Source: Chondrilla cf. caribensis
Lineage: Eukaryota; Porifera; Demospongiae; Chondrillida; Chondrillidae
Reading direction: 5' to 3'
DNA length: 64,000 nucleotides
NCBI GenBank assembly: GCA_964020155.1
Contig: OZ026553.1
Span: 905,818-969,817 of the forward strand
Notes under the pieces: model-generated
Database searches by the model: none
What the model saw: only the letters and a program-made list of their open reading frames with translations
Told to the model about the DNA's origin: nothing
Part shown: piece by piece, positions 41,765 through 52,079 of the stretch
Layout of the letters: the number at the start of each line of letters is the position of its first letter
Position numbering within the stretch: the first letter of the stretch is position 1
Translations under genes and position numbers: made by a program

Positions 41765-42286
41765 CAGGGCCGTAGCCATTGGTCCGGTTGGTAAGGTTTC
41801 AACCGGACCACTTTTCAGGGCAGTACCAAAAATAAACATTTCTAAAAGAAATTTTTCCCTTGTTACTAAGGGAGAAAACAATATCGAATTGCACTCGAAT
41901 CACTTTGGCGTCTCTTTTAGGATCATTAGGACCTTCGCTGAAGTTATTACCTTCATAGATGTCGTTGCGCTCGAATTCTACCCCAATTCCTAATCCCGGC
42001 GTTTTGAAATCGGCCATCTTTTTCGCGTTGTATAAATTACAATGTAAATTCACTGTTGCGGTTATGCATAGGAATCTATATATTTTATATATGTGATAAA
42101 TATATATAATAGGATTCCTATTATAATAAATTATTATCAAATAAATTGCCATCAAGGACTACCTCTGAAGGCCTAAAATCCTAAATTTTCATGGGGGCAT
42201 GCCCCCAGACCCCTCTACATTGTGCCTCACCATGTCTACATATTACCGTAAACCGGACCACTTCACATTCGATGGCTACGGCCCTG
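41765..42286. mobile_element. hAT-like non-autonomous element
   Basis: 522 bases with inverted ends CAGGGCCGTAGCCA and TGGCTACGGCCCTG, reinforced by inner GGTCCGGTT / AACCGGACC. Flanked by a 5-base direct repeat TGGGA (41760-41764 and 42287-42291). Paralogous DNA at about 60195-60210 (ATTGCTGGGAGACGTCC) is the empty site, which fixes the boundaries. The CAGGG...CCCTG termini resemble hAT elements, but a 5-base rather than 8-base duplication is atypical. Confidence 0.75.
41799..42020 (-). pseudogene. Captured coding fragment inside the hAT-like element
   Basis: On the minus strand an ATG at about 42018 in a good context (AAAAAGATGGCCG) opens MADFKTPGLGIGVEFERND and continues with an acidic then basic, beta-like stretch to a frame end near the element's left arm. 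The composition is more GC-rich than its surroundings. It looks like a captured first exon of a host gene; I do not recognise it. Confidence 0.35.
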
Positions 42287-42640
42287 TGGGAGGCATCCAC
42301 TTGATGGTTATATCAGCAGGTGTATTCCATGGCTGAACACATTCCCAAAAAGTTAAAGAACAAGTTGGGTTAACTAGAAGTGCATACTCTCACACCGGTA
42401 CCAGTACAACATTACAGTGACCACAACGTCTTACAGCTTGGTGCATACCATGGATTTAGACTGCTACATATCCTGCCGATATATTGGGGTGGTCATGCTG
42501 TGACGTTGTGCTCATTGTACTGGTGTACCAGTGTGACAGTATGTAGCCTCTGGTTGACCCACCTGGTTTCTTTTAACATTCTAGGAATGTGCTACTGTAT
42601 CACCTCACTATATTAATATGATCAATGCCAAATATACTGC
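42287..42640. repeat. Dispersed 3'-flank repeat (type F)
   Basis: The most complete copy: CATCCACTTGATGGTTATAT, then CATTCCCAAAAAGTTAAAG, the CTTACAGCTTGGTGCATACC core and the TGGTGTACCAGTGTGACAG block. It separates gene 11 from gene 12. Confidence 0.65.
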
Positions 42641-42860
42641 TTATAATTAGAGGTGTGACATAGCCAGATGCGACTTAGTCCCATAAAACATGGTATTCAT
42701 TTCTAATTTAAATTTGTAGTAATTTACATTTCAATCATTGAAACTCAGTGTACTAAGTCACATGCATGTACATATATATAATATACACACAGTAGGTTTA
42801 TATGTACATAAACAATTATGTGTAATAAGGTATAATAGTGTGTGTTATCAATTTCACCAG

Positions 42861-43595
42861 TTAGTTTAGTGTGATAACCCGTACGAGACTAACGATGAAG
42901 ACTGGAGAGGCCCATACAACAAATAGAAATGTGATCACAGCAAAGATAATTGAGAAATTTCTTGCCGCCTTTATCTGCGAAGCTGCATTGGAGCTCAGGA
43001 CGTGGAATTTGATCTTCCCAGTTGTTTGGGACACCAACCCTATTCCGACTTTACGAGCGCTCAAGTACACACCCTCCAGACTGGTGAGGGCTATTTCCAA
43101 GTGATTGTTGCCTGTTGTCATATACGGTATAACAGGCTGACGCAACACCCAGGGGATGGTCCAGCACACAACGTGGAGATGTTGGCAGTACACGATGAAG
43201 GTTGGTATCAGGCTGAGTATTACAACAAGACTTAATCCCAAACAGGCCAGTAAGGCTTCAAATATGGTACTTAGTAGATCTAAGAGAACTGATACCACAA
43301 TCAGAATGGTGAATTGAATAGTAAACACAGTGATCATAATCCCGGTGAACCATCTGAAGTTGATGAAGACACGTAATTTCCTTGATGGGATGTACTGGCG
43401 GGTCTGTCTGATGTAGAAATTTGTTTTGTTGTACCTGCCAATGGGAACATGAACAGTTTCTCCAGTGGACTTTACTGTCACCACCTGTTGTTCAACATGG
43501 CCAGCTGTAGCCTCTCCAACTGTGACCTGGGTAGCAGCGGTATTAGCAGCAACCAGTAGTGGTTCATTTCTCCCTCTGTTAGTAGCCAAGGCCAT
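42861..43595 (-). CDS. Three-membrane-segment cluster protein 12 (reference member)
   Basis: 244 aa from ATG 43595. Segments by residue: 1-82 soluble, with TQVTVGEATAGHVEQQVVTV and the basic motif at 59-75; first membrane segment ~83-106; second ~114-136; conserved loop ~137-212 (CQHLHVVCWTIPWVLRQPV, HLEIALTSLEGVYLSA, GIGLVSQTTGKIKFHVLS); third membrane segment ~213-236; eight-residue tail. Basic residues cluster before the first segment and in the loop, while the short first loop is acidic, so the N-terminus and loop are predicted inside. There is no signal peptide or Cys framework. It has the full TATA/initiator promoter 67 bases upstream. The function is unknown. Confidence 0.88.
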   Translation of the reverse strand: MALATNRGRNEPLLVAANTAATQVTVGEATAGHVEQQVVTVKSTGETVHVPIGRYNKTNFYIRQTRQYIPSRKLRVFINFRWFTGIMITVFTIQFTILIVVSVLLDLLSTIFEALLACLGLSLVVILSLIPTFIVYCQHLHVVCWTIPWVLRQPVIPYMTTGNNHLEIALTSLEGVYLSARKVGIGLVSQTTGKIKFHVLSSNAASQIKAARNFSIIFAVITFLFVVWASPVFIVSLVRVITLN

Positions 43596-43658
43596 CAAAT
43601 TTCCCTACTATCTACAAACTCTTCCAAAGACCTCCTCAACATGACAGGTTCAGACTAT

Positions 43659-43692
43659 AACTGAGTGGATTGTGGATGGTATGCTGCTTATA
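43659..43692 (-). promoter_or_regulatory. Core promoter of gene 12 (TATA + initiator)
   Basis: TATAAG starting at 43692 and TCAGTT with A at 43662 are 30 bases apart; the ATG is 67 bases further. The upstream block ACCCCCATATGGTATG lies at about 43740-43756. Confidence 0.72.
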
Positions 43693-43759
43693 CATGGCCA
43701 TCGAGATCAGAGCGTGACCACCTAAGCTGAGGTTACATACCATATGGGGGTAATTTTAT

Positions 43760-44570
43760 TCATAGCCTCAGTCGAACCTTTGGTGTTTATTTAGCTGTAC
43801 TCGCAGACAATTTTCAGTGTAGTACATTCCCTCAGCTACGTATAGCTGATAAGTTATTCCAATGACAGCCTTGGGTCCAAATGTGAAATTTATCTAGATC
43901 TAGATCAGTTGCTCCCAAAAAATAATGACAACAAGTGTTTTAACAAGTAAAAGTGAAAAAGGATATACGTAGGGGTGACACAATCCTATGAAGTATAGAG
44001 CAAGTTGGGTTAACTGGATCACACCCTCACACTGGTACACCATTGCAAAGGGACACAACATCATAGCAACCATTCTGATGCTGGCAGTACATGTACAGCT
44101 TGGCGCATTCCACAGATTTGCCTACTACATCCTGCTGGTATCAGGATGGTTGTGCTATGATGTTGTGCCCCTTTGCAATGGTGTACCAGTGTGATGGTGT
44201 ACTTACTACAGTTAACTCAACTTGCTATTACACTTTTTAGGAATGCGTCATCCTTATGATTCCTTTGTTCACTTTCAAATATTTCAGATTCTTATTATCA
44301 TAGTCACAATTATGTATGTGATATATCCAGGTTATTTTACGTAACTATACACTAACTCAATCTACTAACTGTAACAATCAGCTTCACTATATAACTTTTG
44401 TTTTCTGTACACAATTTTAAAACAAATTACATATATGATGAGGTGCTGTATGTGTATTCGTGTACTGTATTATACAACATACGTATACATACATAGGTGT
44501 ATGGGCAGTATAAATGTGTAAATAAGCTGTATGTATGGCTTCACAATGAAATACATTTGTGTATATAAGT
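43760..44570. other. Spacer with a divergent type-F repeat
   Basis: 43960-44340 contains a diverged type-F repeat (ACACTGGTACACCATTGC, CTGCTGGTATCAGGATGG). Related sequence lies at 32870-33110, 58385-58510 and 61970-62220. No gene seen. Confidence 0.45.
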
Positions 44571-44581
44571 ATTTGGTGTGT

Positions 44582-44836
44582 TTAACTGTCGGTGATTTTG
44601 ATGACCACTCTGTCCGGGTGGGTGATACACAGTGGATTTGTTGCAATTGGAATGAACCTGAAAGTACATACAAATAACTCCTTCTCTCCTTTAACTTGAT
44701 CTGTGACTGCCAACACTGTGGCATTCTTCGAGGACCTCCTCAACCCTTCTCTCCATATGTGATGCGAGAACTCGATGATTGAGGCTCTTTCACCCAACTT
44801 GAAGTCCACCGTTTCCTTGGTTGTAGGACCACACAT
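44582..44836 (-). pseudogene. Unidentified exon-like sequence, copy 1
   Basis: An 84-codon frame reads TKETVDFKLGERASIIEFSH, then HIWREGLRRSSKNATVLAVT, and ends NPLCITHPDRVVIKITDS. A homologous sequence at 48015-48268 is open in the same frame with many third-position and conservative changes, which suggests past coding constraint. It is not related to the membrane family. A ~45-base scrap of its 3' end occurs at 59785-59828. No domain recognised. Confidence 0.45.
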
Positions 44837-44859
44837 AGTATGGACAAAACAATGTTACT

Positions 44860-45250
44860 TATTACACTACACAAGAAATCCCTCAATTATCCTTGCTGTG
44901 ATGACATTATTATCCTTAATATTGTAGGTCTGATGGGGTACAGTTACTACACTACATACTGTATGTATAGTGAATGTACAATGCATACCGTATGTATAGT
45001 GATGTACAGTACAACTGGAGGCAACATACTCTCACACCGGTACACAATTACAATGAACACAATGTCATACAGCTTGGTGCATTTGGAGGATTAGGCTTCT
45101 ACATATCTTGCTGATATTGGGGTGGTCATGCTATGTCGATGTGCTCATTGTACTGGTGTACCAGTGTGACAGTATGTATATTGTCTTCGGTTAAACCAGC
45201 TTGTTTCTTCAGCATCTTAGTATCATGGTGCTATTGTATTATTCAATAGC
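44860..45250. repeat. Gene-fragment scrap, minisatellite and type-F repeat
   Basis: 44870-44925 (ACAAGAAATCCCTCAATTAT...) is a scrap of the third-membrane-segment coding region of a family member. 44950-45012 holds two to three 29-base minisatellite units. 45020-45250 is a type-F repeat. The same three-part order recurs at 48310-48510, so this is a duplicated composite. Confidence 0.6.
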
Positions 45251-45985
45251 GTTTCTTTACGTAGTATTAGTACTAGCTTTAAGAGTATCTCTATCACAGA
45301 CAAGCACCTATGTACAGTTCATGTACTGTGTGTATGTATGTATGAATGTATTATTGTAAATCACATCAGGCAACTCGTTATGATACATCATGCAAAACTT
45401 ATTAGCCCACCACAATGTAGTGTGTATTGTCCATTTCTATGATCACACAGTGCGCCTGTCTAACATATCATATACACTCGTAAGTGAACAATGTTGTAGT
45501 ACTCCTCAGACCATACATCCTGTAGTGAATTTTAACCTGTAGTGAGCTACATTTGACCCATTGAAATTTGAAGTGAAGTTGCAATTTAAGCTTCAGATAA
45601 TAGTGTTTGCCAAAGAGAAAGGACCTTGGACAGCTGTATATACGTTTTCAGTCAGCTAGAAAGTTATTCGAGATTTGAGAAAAATATATGTCCTGGTCCG
45701 ACGTAAGCCACATTGCTCTGAGTTCAAAGCACTCTCAGCTTTAATGATTTCACTTACCGAAGACTACTGCTCGCCATATTATGATCAATGCCAAATAGTA
45801 CTACCTATAATTAGGGGGCCCGGTGTGACTTATACCCATGCAGATGCAAATTACGTAGTTTCAGTAAAATATGGTATTCATAGTGAAATGGAAGTGTGAA
45901 TGTATAGCTAGCTTGTGTCATGTCCTATGTAACAAGGCCTCCCTTGTATTGACAGGGGGCACAGGGGAAAAATTCACAAATCATC
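45251..45985. other. Spacer, no gene seen
   Basis: No coding or structured feature could be supported; a short frame at 45675-45899 has no conserved partner. Confidence 0.4.
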
Positions 45986-46060
45986 ATCACTACTGGGATT
46001 CAAACCAGGGCCCATCAACCTGTATGGCTCTCATCCCTCTCATCAGCCAACGGCACTCCC
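45986..46060 (-). repeat. tRNA-like SINE or tRNA pseudogene
   Basis: On the minus strand TGGCTGATGAGAGG (46036-46049) resembles an RNA polymerase III A box and GGTTTGAATCC (45996-46006) a B box, about 30 bases apart as in tRNAs. I could not fold a full cloverleaf or recover a clear anticodon stem, so a tRNA-derived repeat is more likely than a working gene. Confidence 0.42.
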
Positions 46061-46530
46061 ATGATGTTGATTGTATACAATTATTAATTAAATTTAACTC
46101 TCCACACCCACAGTTCATTGTGCATGTGATATTGGACTTGTACGTGTGTGATTATTTGAAGAAGAGAACACAATAATTGTTTGATCAGAATGAATATACA
46201 TACATAGGTTGATTGTGACGTATTTACAAGTCCTATGTTATTCCACTATGCACTGAAATGTTCTTAATTTACACGAAATTCTTCCATGATATCTGTAACA
46301 TATTTGAATTTATCAGTTTGCATGTACATTCTGATATCTGATAAATAACACCAAATTTCTAAATCAATTTGTAGTAAATTACATTTCAATCATTTCAATC
46401 AATTCAGTTTTGGAATTTGGTGTACTAAGTTACATATATATAAATGTATATAATATACACACAGTAGGTATATATAATATTATAATACATTATATTCTAC
46501 CATGTAATATACATATATTATCAATTTTAC
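46061..46530. other. 3' flank of gene 13
   Basis: 46340-46530 matches the 3' flanks of genes 8, 12 and 14 (ATTTGTAGTAAATTACAT, then ATACACACAGTAGGTATAT). No other feature. Confidence 0.4.
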
Positions 46531-46533
46531 CAG

Positions 46534-47268
46534 TTAGTTTGATGTGATAACCCGTATAAGACTAACGATGAAGACTGGAGGGGCCCATATAACGAAAAAA
46601 AATGTAAATACAGCAAGGGAAATTGAGATGTTTCTTACCCACTGTATTTGCCCAGCTGCATTGGAGCTCAGGACGTGGAATTTGATCTTCCCGGTTTTTT
46701 GGGACACCAACCCAATACCGCTGTTATGAGCGCTCAGGTATACACCCTCCAGGCTGGTGACGGCTATTTCCAAGTGTTTGTTGCCTGTTGTCATATTCGG
46801 TATAACAGGCTGACGCAGCACCCAGGGGATGGTCCAGCACACAACGTGGAGATGTTGGCAGAACACGATGAAGGTTGGTATCAGGCTGAGTGTTGTAACA
46901 ATGCTGAATACCAAACAGGCCATTGAGATACCAAAGGTGGGCTCTATTCGACCTAAGATAGCTGATACCACAAACAGAATGGTGAATTGAGTGCCTAGCA
47001 CAGTGGCCATAATCCACAGGAACCATCTGAAGTTGATAAAGACACGCAATTTTCTTGATGGGATATACTGCCGGGTCTGTCTGATGTAGAAATTTGTTCT
47101 AGCATACATGCCATTGGTAACATGAACAGTTTCTCCAGTGGACTTTACTGTCACCACCTGTTGTTCAACATGTCCAGCTGTAGTCTCTCCAACTGTGACC
47201 TGGGTAGCAGCAGTATTAGCAGCAACCAGTAGTGGTTCATTTCTCCCTTGATTAGTAGCTAACGCCAT
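46534..47268 (-). CDS. Three-membrane-segment cluster protein 13
   Basis: 244 aa from ATG 47268 (MALATNQGRNEPLLVAAN). The N-terminus is almost the same as in gene 12 (TQVTVGETTAGHVEQQ), but the first loop (LGRIEPTFGISMACLV) and tail (SLIRVITSN) differ, so it is a close paralog rather than a very recent copy. TNFYIRQTRQYIPSRKLR, CQHLHVVCWTIPWVLRQPV and HNSGIGLVSQKTGKIKF are all intact. An in-frame extension to 47292 begins at a rarer position (MCIVEKNL) that paralogs do not use as a start. The core promoter is present 69 bases upstream. Confidence 0.88.
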   Translation of the reverse strand: MALATNQGRNEPLLVAANTAATQVTVGETTAGHVEQQVVTVKSTGETVHVTNGMYARTNFYIRQTRQYIPSRKLRVFINFRWFLWIMATVLGTQFTILFVVSAILGRIEPTFGISMACLVFSIVTTLSLIPTFIVFCQHLHVVCWTIPWVLRQPVIPNMTTGNKHLEIAVTSLEGVYLSAHNSGIGLVSQKTGKIKFHVLSSNAAGQIQWVRNISISLAVFTFFFVIWAPPVFIVSLIRVITSN

Positions 47269-47333
47269 TAAATTCTTCTCAACTATACACAAACGCTGCC
47301 AAAGACCTCCTCAACATGACAGGTTCAGACTAT

Positions 47334-47367
47334 AACTGAGTGGATTGTGGGTGGTGTGCTGCTTATA
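47334..47367 (-). promoter_or_regulatory. Core promoter of gene 13 (TATA + initiator)
   Basis: TATAAG from 47367 and TCAGTT with A at 47337, 30 bases apart; ATG at 47268. The CCATATGGTATG block is at about 47414-47424. Confidence 0.72.
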
Positions 47368-47705
47368 CATGGCCATCCAGACCAGAGCGTGACCACCTAA
47401 GCTGAGGTTACATACCATATGGGGGTAATTTTATTCATAGCCTCAGTTGAACCTTTAGTGTTTGTTTAGCTGTACTCGCAGGCAATTTTTAGTGTATAAT
47501 GGAGATTTAAATGTATGGAGACCAATTTAATTGTAGGTTTCCTTTACATATCAAATTTGAGCACAATTTCCATGTTTTTTTATTTTGAACCAGCACCTAT
47601 ACTAGTATTGATAGCTACAAGCACTATGGATTTTGGTCAGGGACTAAAACCTTGCATCTTATAGCTATTATTATAGCTATGAGGAAAAGTGCCCTTCAAG
47701 TGCAC

Positions 47706-47986
<281 letters not shown>

Positions 47987-48014
47987 TGTATATATGTAAG
48001 TATTAGGGGTGTTT

Positions 48015-48268
48015 AACTGTTGATGATGTTGATGACCATGCACTCTTCCCGGGTGGGTGATACACAGAGGATCTGTTGCAACCGGAATGAACCTATAAGT
48101 CTCTTCCTTACCTTGACCTGCGACTGCCAGCACAGTGACATTCTTCGAGGACCTCCTTAACCCTTCTCTCCATGTGTGATGCGAGAACTCGATGATTGAG
48201 ACTCTTCCAGCCAAGTTGAAGTCCGCCCTCTCCTTGGCTGTACGTAGGACCCCACCCAGTATGAACAA
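48015..48268 (-). pseudogene. Unidentified exon-like sequence, copy 2
   Basis: Homolog of 44582-44836: ERADFNLAGRVSIIEFSHH, WREGLRRSSKNVTVLAVAG and NPLCITHPDRV changed to DPLCITHPGRV. It has lost the copy-1 stop and runs into the (AC)n tract, so it is at least partly degraded. No start or splice partners found. Confidence 0.42.
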
Positions 48269-48314
48269 AATAACATGAGCACTGTATCATGTAATATGCT
48301 ACTTGTTACACTAT

Positions 48315-48510
48315 ACAAGAAATCCCTCAATTATCCTGCTGTGATGACATTAATATCCTTAATATTGTAGGTCTGATGGGGGTACAGTTACTACAGTACA
48401 TACTGTATGTATAGTGAATGTACAGTACATACTGTATGTATAGTGAATGTACAGTACATACTGCATGTATATATAGTGAATGTACAGTACATACTGTAGG
48501 TATTAGTACT
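48315..48510. repeat. Gene-fragment scrap and 29-base minisatellite
   Basis: A scrap of third-membrane-segment coding sequence (AAGAAATCCCTCAATTATCC) is followed by about four 29-base units (48388-48506). This parallels 44870-45012. Confidence 0.65.
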
Positions 48511-48699
48511 AGCTGTAAGAGTAGCTGTATCACAGACAAACACCTATATACCTGCATGTACTGTGTGCATGTATGCATATTATAAACACATCAGACAACT
48601 TTTTGTGATAACTCATGCATGGCTAATTAGCCCACCACAATACAGTGTGTATGTATGTGCATGTACAAATGTAAACAAACACAACAGCCGTCCACAAAT

Positions 48700-48850
48700 T
48701 AGTTGGGCTATCACGATAATTTGCGCAATACTTACGACCTACCACGGAGACCCAAATGGAGATCAAAAATGTGAACACAGCAAGCACTATTGAGGTGATT
48801 CTTACCCAGTGTATCTGCTTAGCTGCTTCAAGGTTCAGCATCTAGAGTTG
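48700..48850 (-). pseudogene. 3'-end fragment of a gene-7-type member
   Basis: Minus-strand reading LNLEAAKQIHWVRITSIVLA, then VFTFLISIWVSVVG, matches the last ~45 residues of genes 7 and 10 up to the loss of the QIIITAQLV end. No upstream coding part is present. Confidence 0.7.
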
Positions 48851-49162
48851 GATCTTTCTTGTAATACTGTGTATACATATATTGTAATCACGTCAGGTCA
48901 CTTAGTATGATAACTTGTGATACTAATTAGCCCACTACAACGTGGTGTGTATATATATGTTATGTGTATGTACCTACATAGCTGGATATTCAAACACACC
49001 AATACTTCACAAATTCTTGCACCTGTCTAACATATCATATAAACTTGTTAATTAACGATGTTTGTCAATGAGTACTCCTCAGACCACACCTCCCTTAGTG
49101 AAATCAAACCTGTATATAATCTGTATATACCTATATATAACCTATAATACCAAATTATTTGA

Positions 49163-49433
49163 CAACAGCTAACAAACACTTGGAAATGGCCGTCACCAAC
49201 CCGGAGGATGTGTACCTGAAAGCACATACTGTAGCAGTGGAATCGGGGTTGTGCCCCAGAAAACCGGGAAGATCAAATTCCATGTCCTGAGTCCCAACGC
49301 TGCTTCACAGATTCACTGGACAAGAATCTTCTCGATTTCCCTTGCTATAATGACAAGTTTGTATATATTATGGGCCTTCACAGTCTTTGGTTTCAGTATT
49401 GGATACATTGTCATAAAAACTGAGCGTGATTGA
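49163..49433 (+). pseudogene. C-terminal half of a family member, plus strand
   Basis: Begins within NKHLEMAVTNPEDVYLKAH, is frame-shifted by an insertion (CATACTGTAGCAGTGG), then continues QKTGKIKFHVLSPNAASQIH and the third membrane segment to a stop at 49431-49433. The N-terminus and first two membrane segments are absent. Confidence 0.75.
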
Positions 49434-49828
49434 CAATACACAGTCCATAGTATTATATAACATTATGTCCACTAGGTTGAAGTCGAACACTTCATTATAC
49501 GATTTTAACTTTAACATGTGTGAAAACATTCGCAATGTATCAATTATCATTACACCAAATTTCAATGATTCAAATGAAGCTCACTACAGGTTTGATTCGC
49601 CAAGGGAGGTGTGGTATGCGGAGTAGTCAAACATTGTACACTTACGAGTTTATATGATGTGTTAGACAGGTGTATGAATTTGTTGGGGGGCTAGTGTGTT
49701 TGCATATCTATCTATGTAAGTACATACACATAGCATACACACTACATTGTAGTGAGCTAATTAGCATGAGTTATTGTAACAAGTTGCCTGATTGATGTTA
49801 TATGCAATATATGTACACAGTACTTCAG

Positions 49829-49995
49829 GGAACATCCAATCCAAATGCTGGACCTTGGAGCAGCTAAGCAGATACGCTGGGCAAGAATCGTCTCAATAGT
49901 GCTTGCTGTGTTCACATTTTTGGTCTCCATTTGGGTCTCTGTGGTAGGTGTCATAAGTAGTGTACAAATTATCATAACAGCCCAACTGGTGTAAC
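49829..49995 (+). pseudogene. 3'-end fragment of a gene-7-type member
   Basis: Plus-strand reading MLDLGAAKQIRWARIVSIVL, then VSIWVSVVGVISSVQIIITA and a stop near 49994. It is closest to gene 10. No start or membrane segments one and two. Confidence 0.72.
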
Positions 49996-50183
49996 TAGTG
50001 ATATACTCTTCATATCAAGTCTGATGATTGCACAGGAGCAGATATGGTGTTAATTGGCAATTAGTTGATATTTGGTTAATGTAATATTTGTTATTATTAA
50101 GTACAGTTATCAATGACATACAGGAAATATTATGGAATTTGATGTGGCAATTTTCATTGATATTGTAGGTCTGATAGAGGTAC

Positions 50184-50392
50184 AATTACTACAGTACATA
50201 CTGTATGTATAGTGAATGTACAGTACATACTGTATGTATAGTGAATGTGCAGTACATACTGTATGTATAGTGAATGTACAGTACATACTGTAGGTATAGT
50301 GAATGTGTAGTACATACTGTAGGTAGAGGAATGTACAGTACATACTGTATTTATAGTGAATGTGCAGTACATACTGAAGGTATAGTGACTAT
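50184..50392. repeat. 29-base minisatellite array
   Basis: About seven units of the TAGTGAATGTACAGTACATACTGTATG type with minor variants, the longest array of this unit. The minus-strand frames of Tyr/Thr/His repeats are artefacts. Confidence 0.88.
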
Positions 50393-50396
50393 TGCT

Positions 50397-50990
50397 GGAG
50401 ACATCCACTTGATGGTTATATCAGCAGGTGTATTCCATGGCTGAACACATTCCCAAGAAGTTAAAAAAAAGTTTGGTTAACTAGAAGTACATACTCTCAC
50501 ATCGGTACCAGTACACCATTACAATGAACACAACATCATAGTATATCAGTAGTATAGCTTGGTACATATATACCATGGATTTGTACTACTGCAGTACATC
50601 CTGCTGATATTAGGATGGTCATGCTATGATGTTGTGCTCATTGTAATGGTGTACCAGTGTGACAGTATGTTGCCTCCAGTTGACCCAACTGGTTTCAGGA
50701 ATGTGTTATTGTATTACTTAAGAACATTAACATAGCATACCATACATAATGTCATACACCAGTACACCATTACAATGAACACAACGTCATACAGCTTGGT
50801 ACATACCATGGATTTACACTGCTACATCCCACTGATATTAGGATGGTCATGCTATGACGTTGTGCTCATTGTAATGGTGTACCAGTGTGATGGTATGTTG
50901 CCTCTGGTTGACCCAACTGGTTTCTTTGACATTTTAGGAATGTGCTATTGTATCACTTCACTATAATATTATGATCAATGCCAAATATTA
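50397..50990. repeat. Two type-F repeats in tandem
   Basis: 50397-50715 and 50755-50990 are two successive copies sharing TACCATGGATTT, GATATTAGGATGGTCATGCTAT and TGGTGTACCAGTGTGA. They form the 3' flank of gene 14. Confidence 0.65.
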
Positions 50991-51209
50991 CTACTTAAAT
51001 AAGAGGTGTGACATGCCCAGATGCGACTTCGTCCTGTAAAACATGGTATCATTTCTAATTTAAATTTGTAGTAAATTACATCTCAATCATTGAAACTCGG
51101 TGTACTAAATTACATACAGTACATATACACATATATTATACGCACAGTAGGTATATGTACGTAATTATGTGTAATAACCTATAATAGTGTATGCTATCAA
51201 TTTCACTAG

Positions 51210-51941
51210 TTAGTTTAGAGTGATAACCCATATGAGACTAGCGATGAAGACTGAAGGGGCCCATACAACAAATGGAAATGTGATCACAGCTAAGAAAATT
51301 GAGAAATTTCTTGCCCCCTTTATCTGCGAAACTGCAACAGAGTTCAGGACATGGAATTTGATCTTCCCGGTTGTTTGGGACACCACTCCTATTCCAACTT
51401 TACGAGCGCTCAAGTACACACCCTCCAGGCTGTTGACTGCTATTTCCAAGTAATCGTTGTCTGTTGTCATATTCGGTATAACAGGCTGACGTAGCACCCA
51501 GGGGATGGTCCAGCACACAACGTGGAGATGTTGGCAGTACACGATGAAGGTTGGAATCAGGGTGAGTATTGTGAAAAGACTTAATCCCAAACAGACCAGT
51601 GAGAGTCTAAATGAGGGCCCTCGAACTAAGAGAATTGATACTGCAATCAGAAGGGTGCATTGAGTACTAAACGCAAAGCTCATAATCCAGATGAGGCATT
51701 TGAAGTTGATGAAGACACACAATTTCCTTGATGGGATGTACTGCCGGGTCTGTCTGATGTAGAAATTTGTTCTGTTGTACCTGCCAATGGGAAGATTGAC
51801 GGTTCCTGCTGTGGGCTTTACTGTCACCACCTGTTTTTTAACCTGTCCGGCTGTAACGTCTCCAACTGTGACCTGGGTAGCAGCAGTATTGGAAGCAACC
51901 AATTGTGGGTCATTTTCCCCACGATTAGTAGCTAAGGCCAT
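51210..51941 (-). CDS. Three-membrane-segment cluster protein 14
   Basis: 243 aa from ATG 51941 (MALATNRGENDPQLVASN). It is closest to genes 8 and 17 (shared VGDVTAGQV, TVKPTAGTVNLPIGRYNRTN and FVVWAPSVFIASLIWVITLN), but with its own changes: VKKQVVTV for VEQQVVTV, KLCVFINFKCLIWIM around the first membrane boundary, and VRGPSFRLSLVCLGLSLF in the first loop. The frame upstream is open to 51989 without an ATG, so the family start is used. The promoter pair lies 72 bases upstream. Confidence 0.88.
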   Translation of the reverse strand: MALATNRGENDPQLVASNTAATQVTVGDVTAGQVKKQVVTVKPTAGTVNLPIGRYNRTNFYIRQTRQYIPSRKLCVFINFKCLIWIMSFAFSTQCTLLIAVSILLVRGPSFRLSLVCLGLSLFTILTLIPTFIVYCQHLHVVCWTIPWVLRQPVIPNMTTDNDYLEIAVNSLEGVYLSARKVGIGVVSQTTGKIKFHVLNSVAVSQIKGARNFSIFLAVITFPFVVWAPSVFIASLIWVITLN

Positions 51942-52009
51942 CAAATTCTTCTCAACTACATACACAAACTCTTCCAAAGACCTCCTCAACAGTGACAGAT
52001 TCAGACTAG

Positions 52010-52043
52010 AACTGAGTGGATTGTCGATTGTGTGCTGCTTTTA
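52010..52043 (-). promoter_or_regulatory. Core promoter of gene 14 (TATA + initiator)
   Basis: TAAAAG from 52043 (reading ATAAAAGC) and TCAGTT with A at 52013, again 30 bases apart; ATG 72 bases downstream. The upstream block differs by one base (CCCCCATTTGGTATG). Confidence 0.7.
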
Positions 52044-52079
52044 TCAATCAGAACGTGACCAATTAAGTTAAGGTTACGT

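Noticed and set aside
45986..46060. Functional tRNA gene
   Set aside because: Pol III boxes are plausible but a full cloverleaf and anticodon stem could not be recovered.
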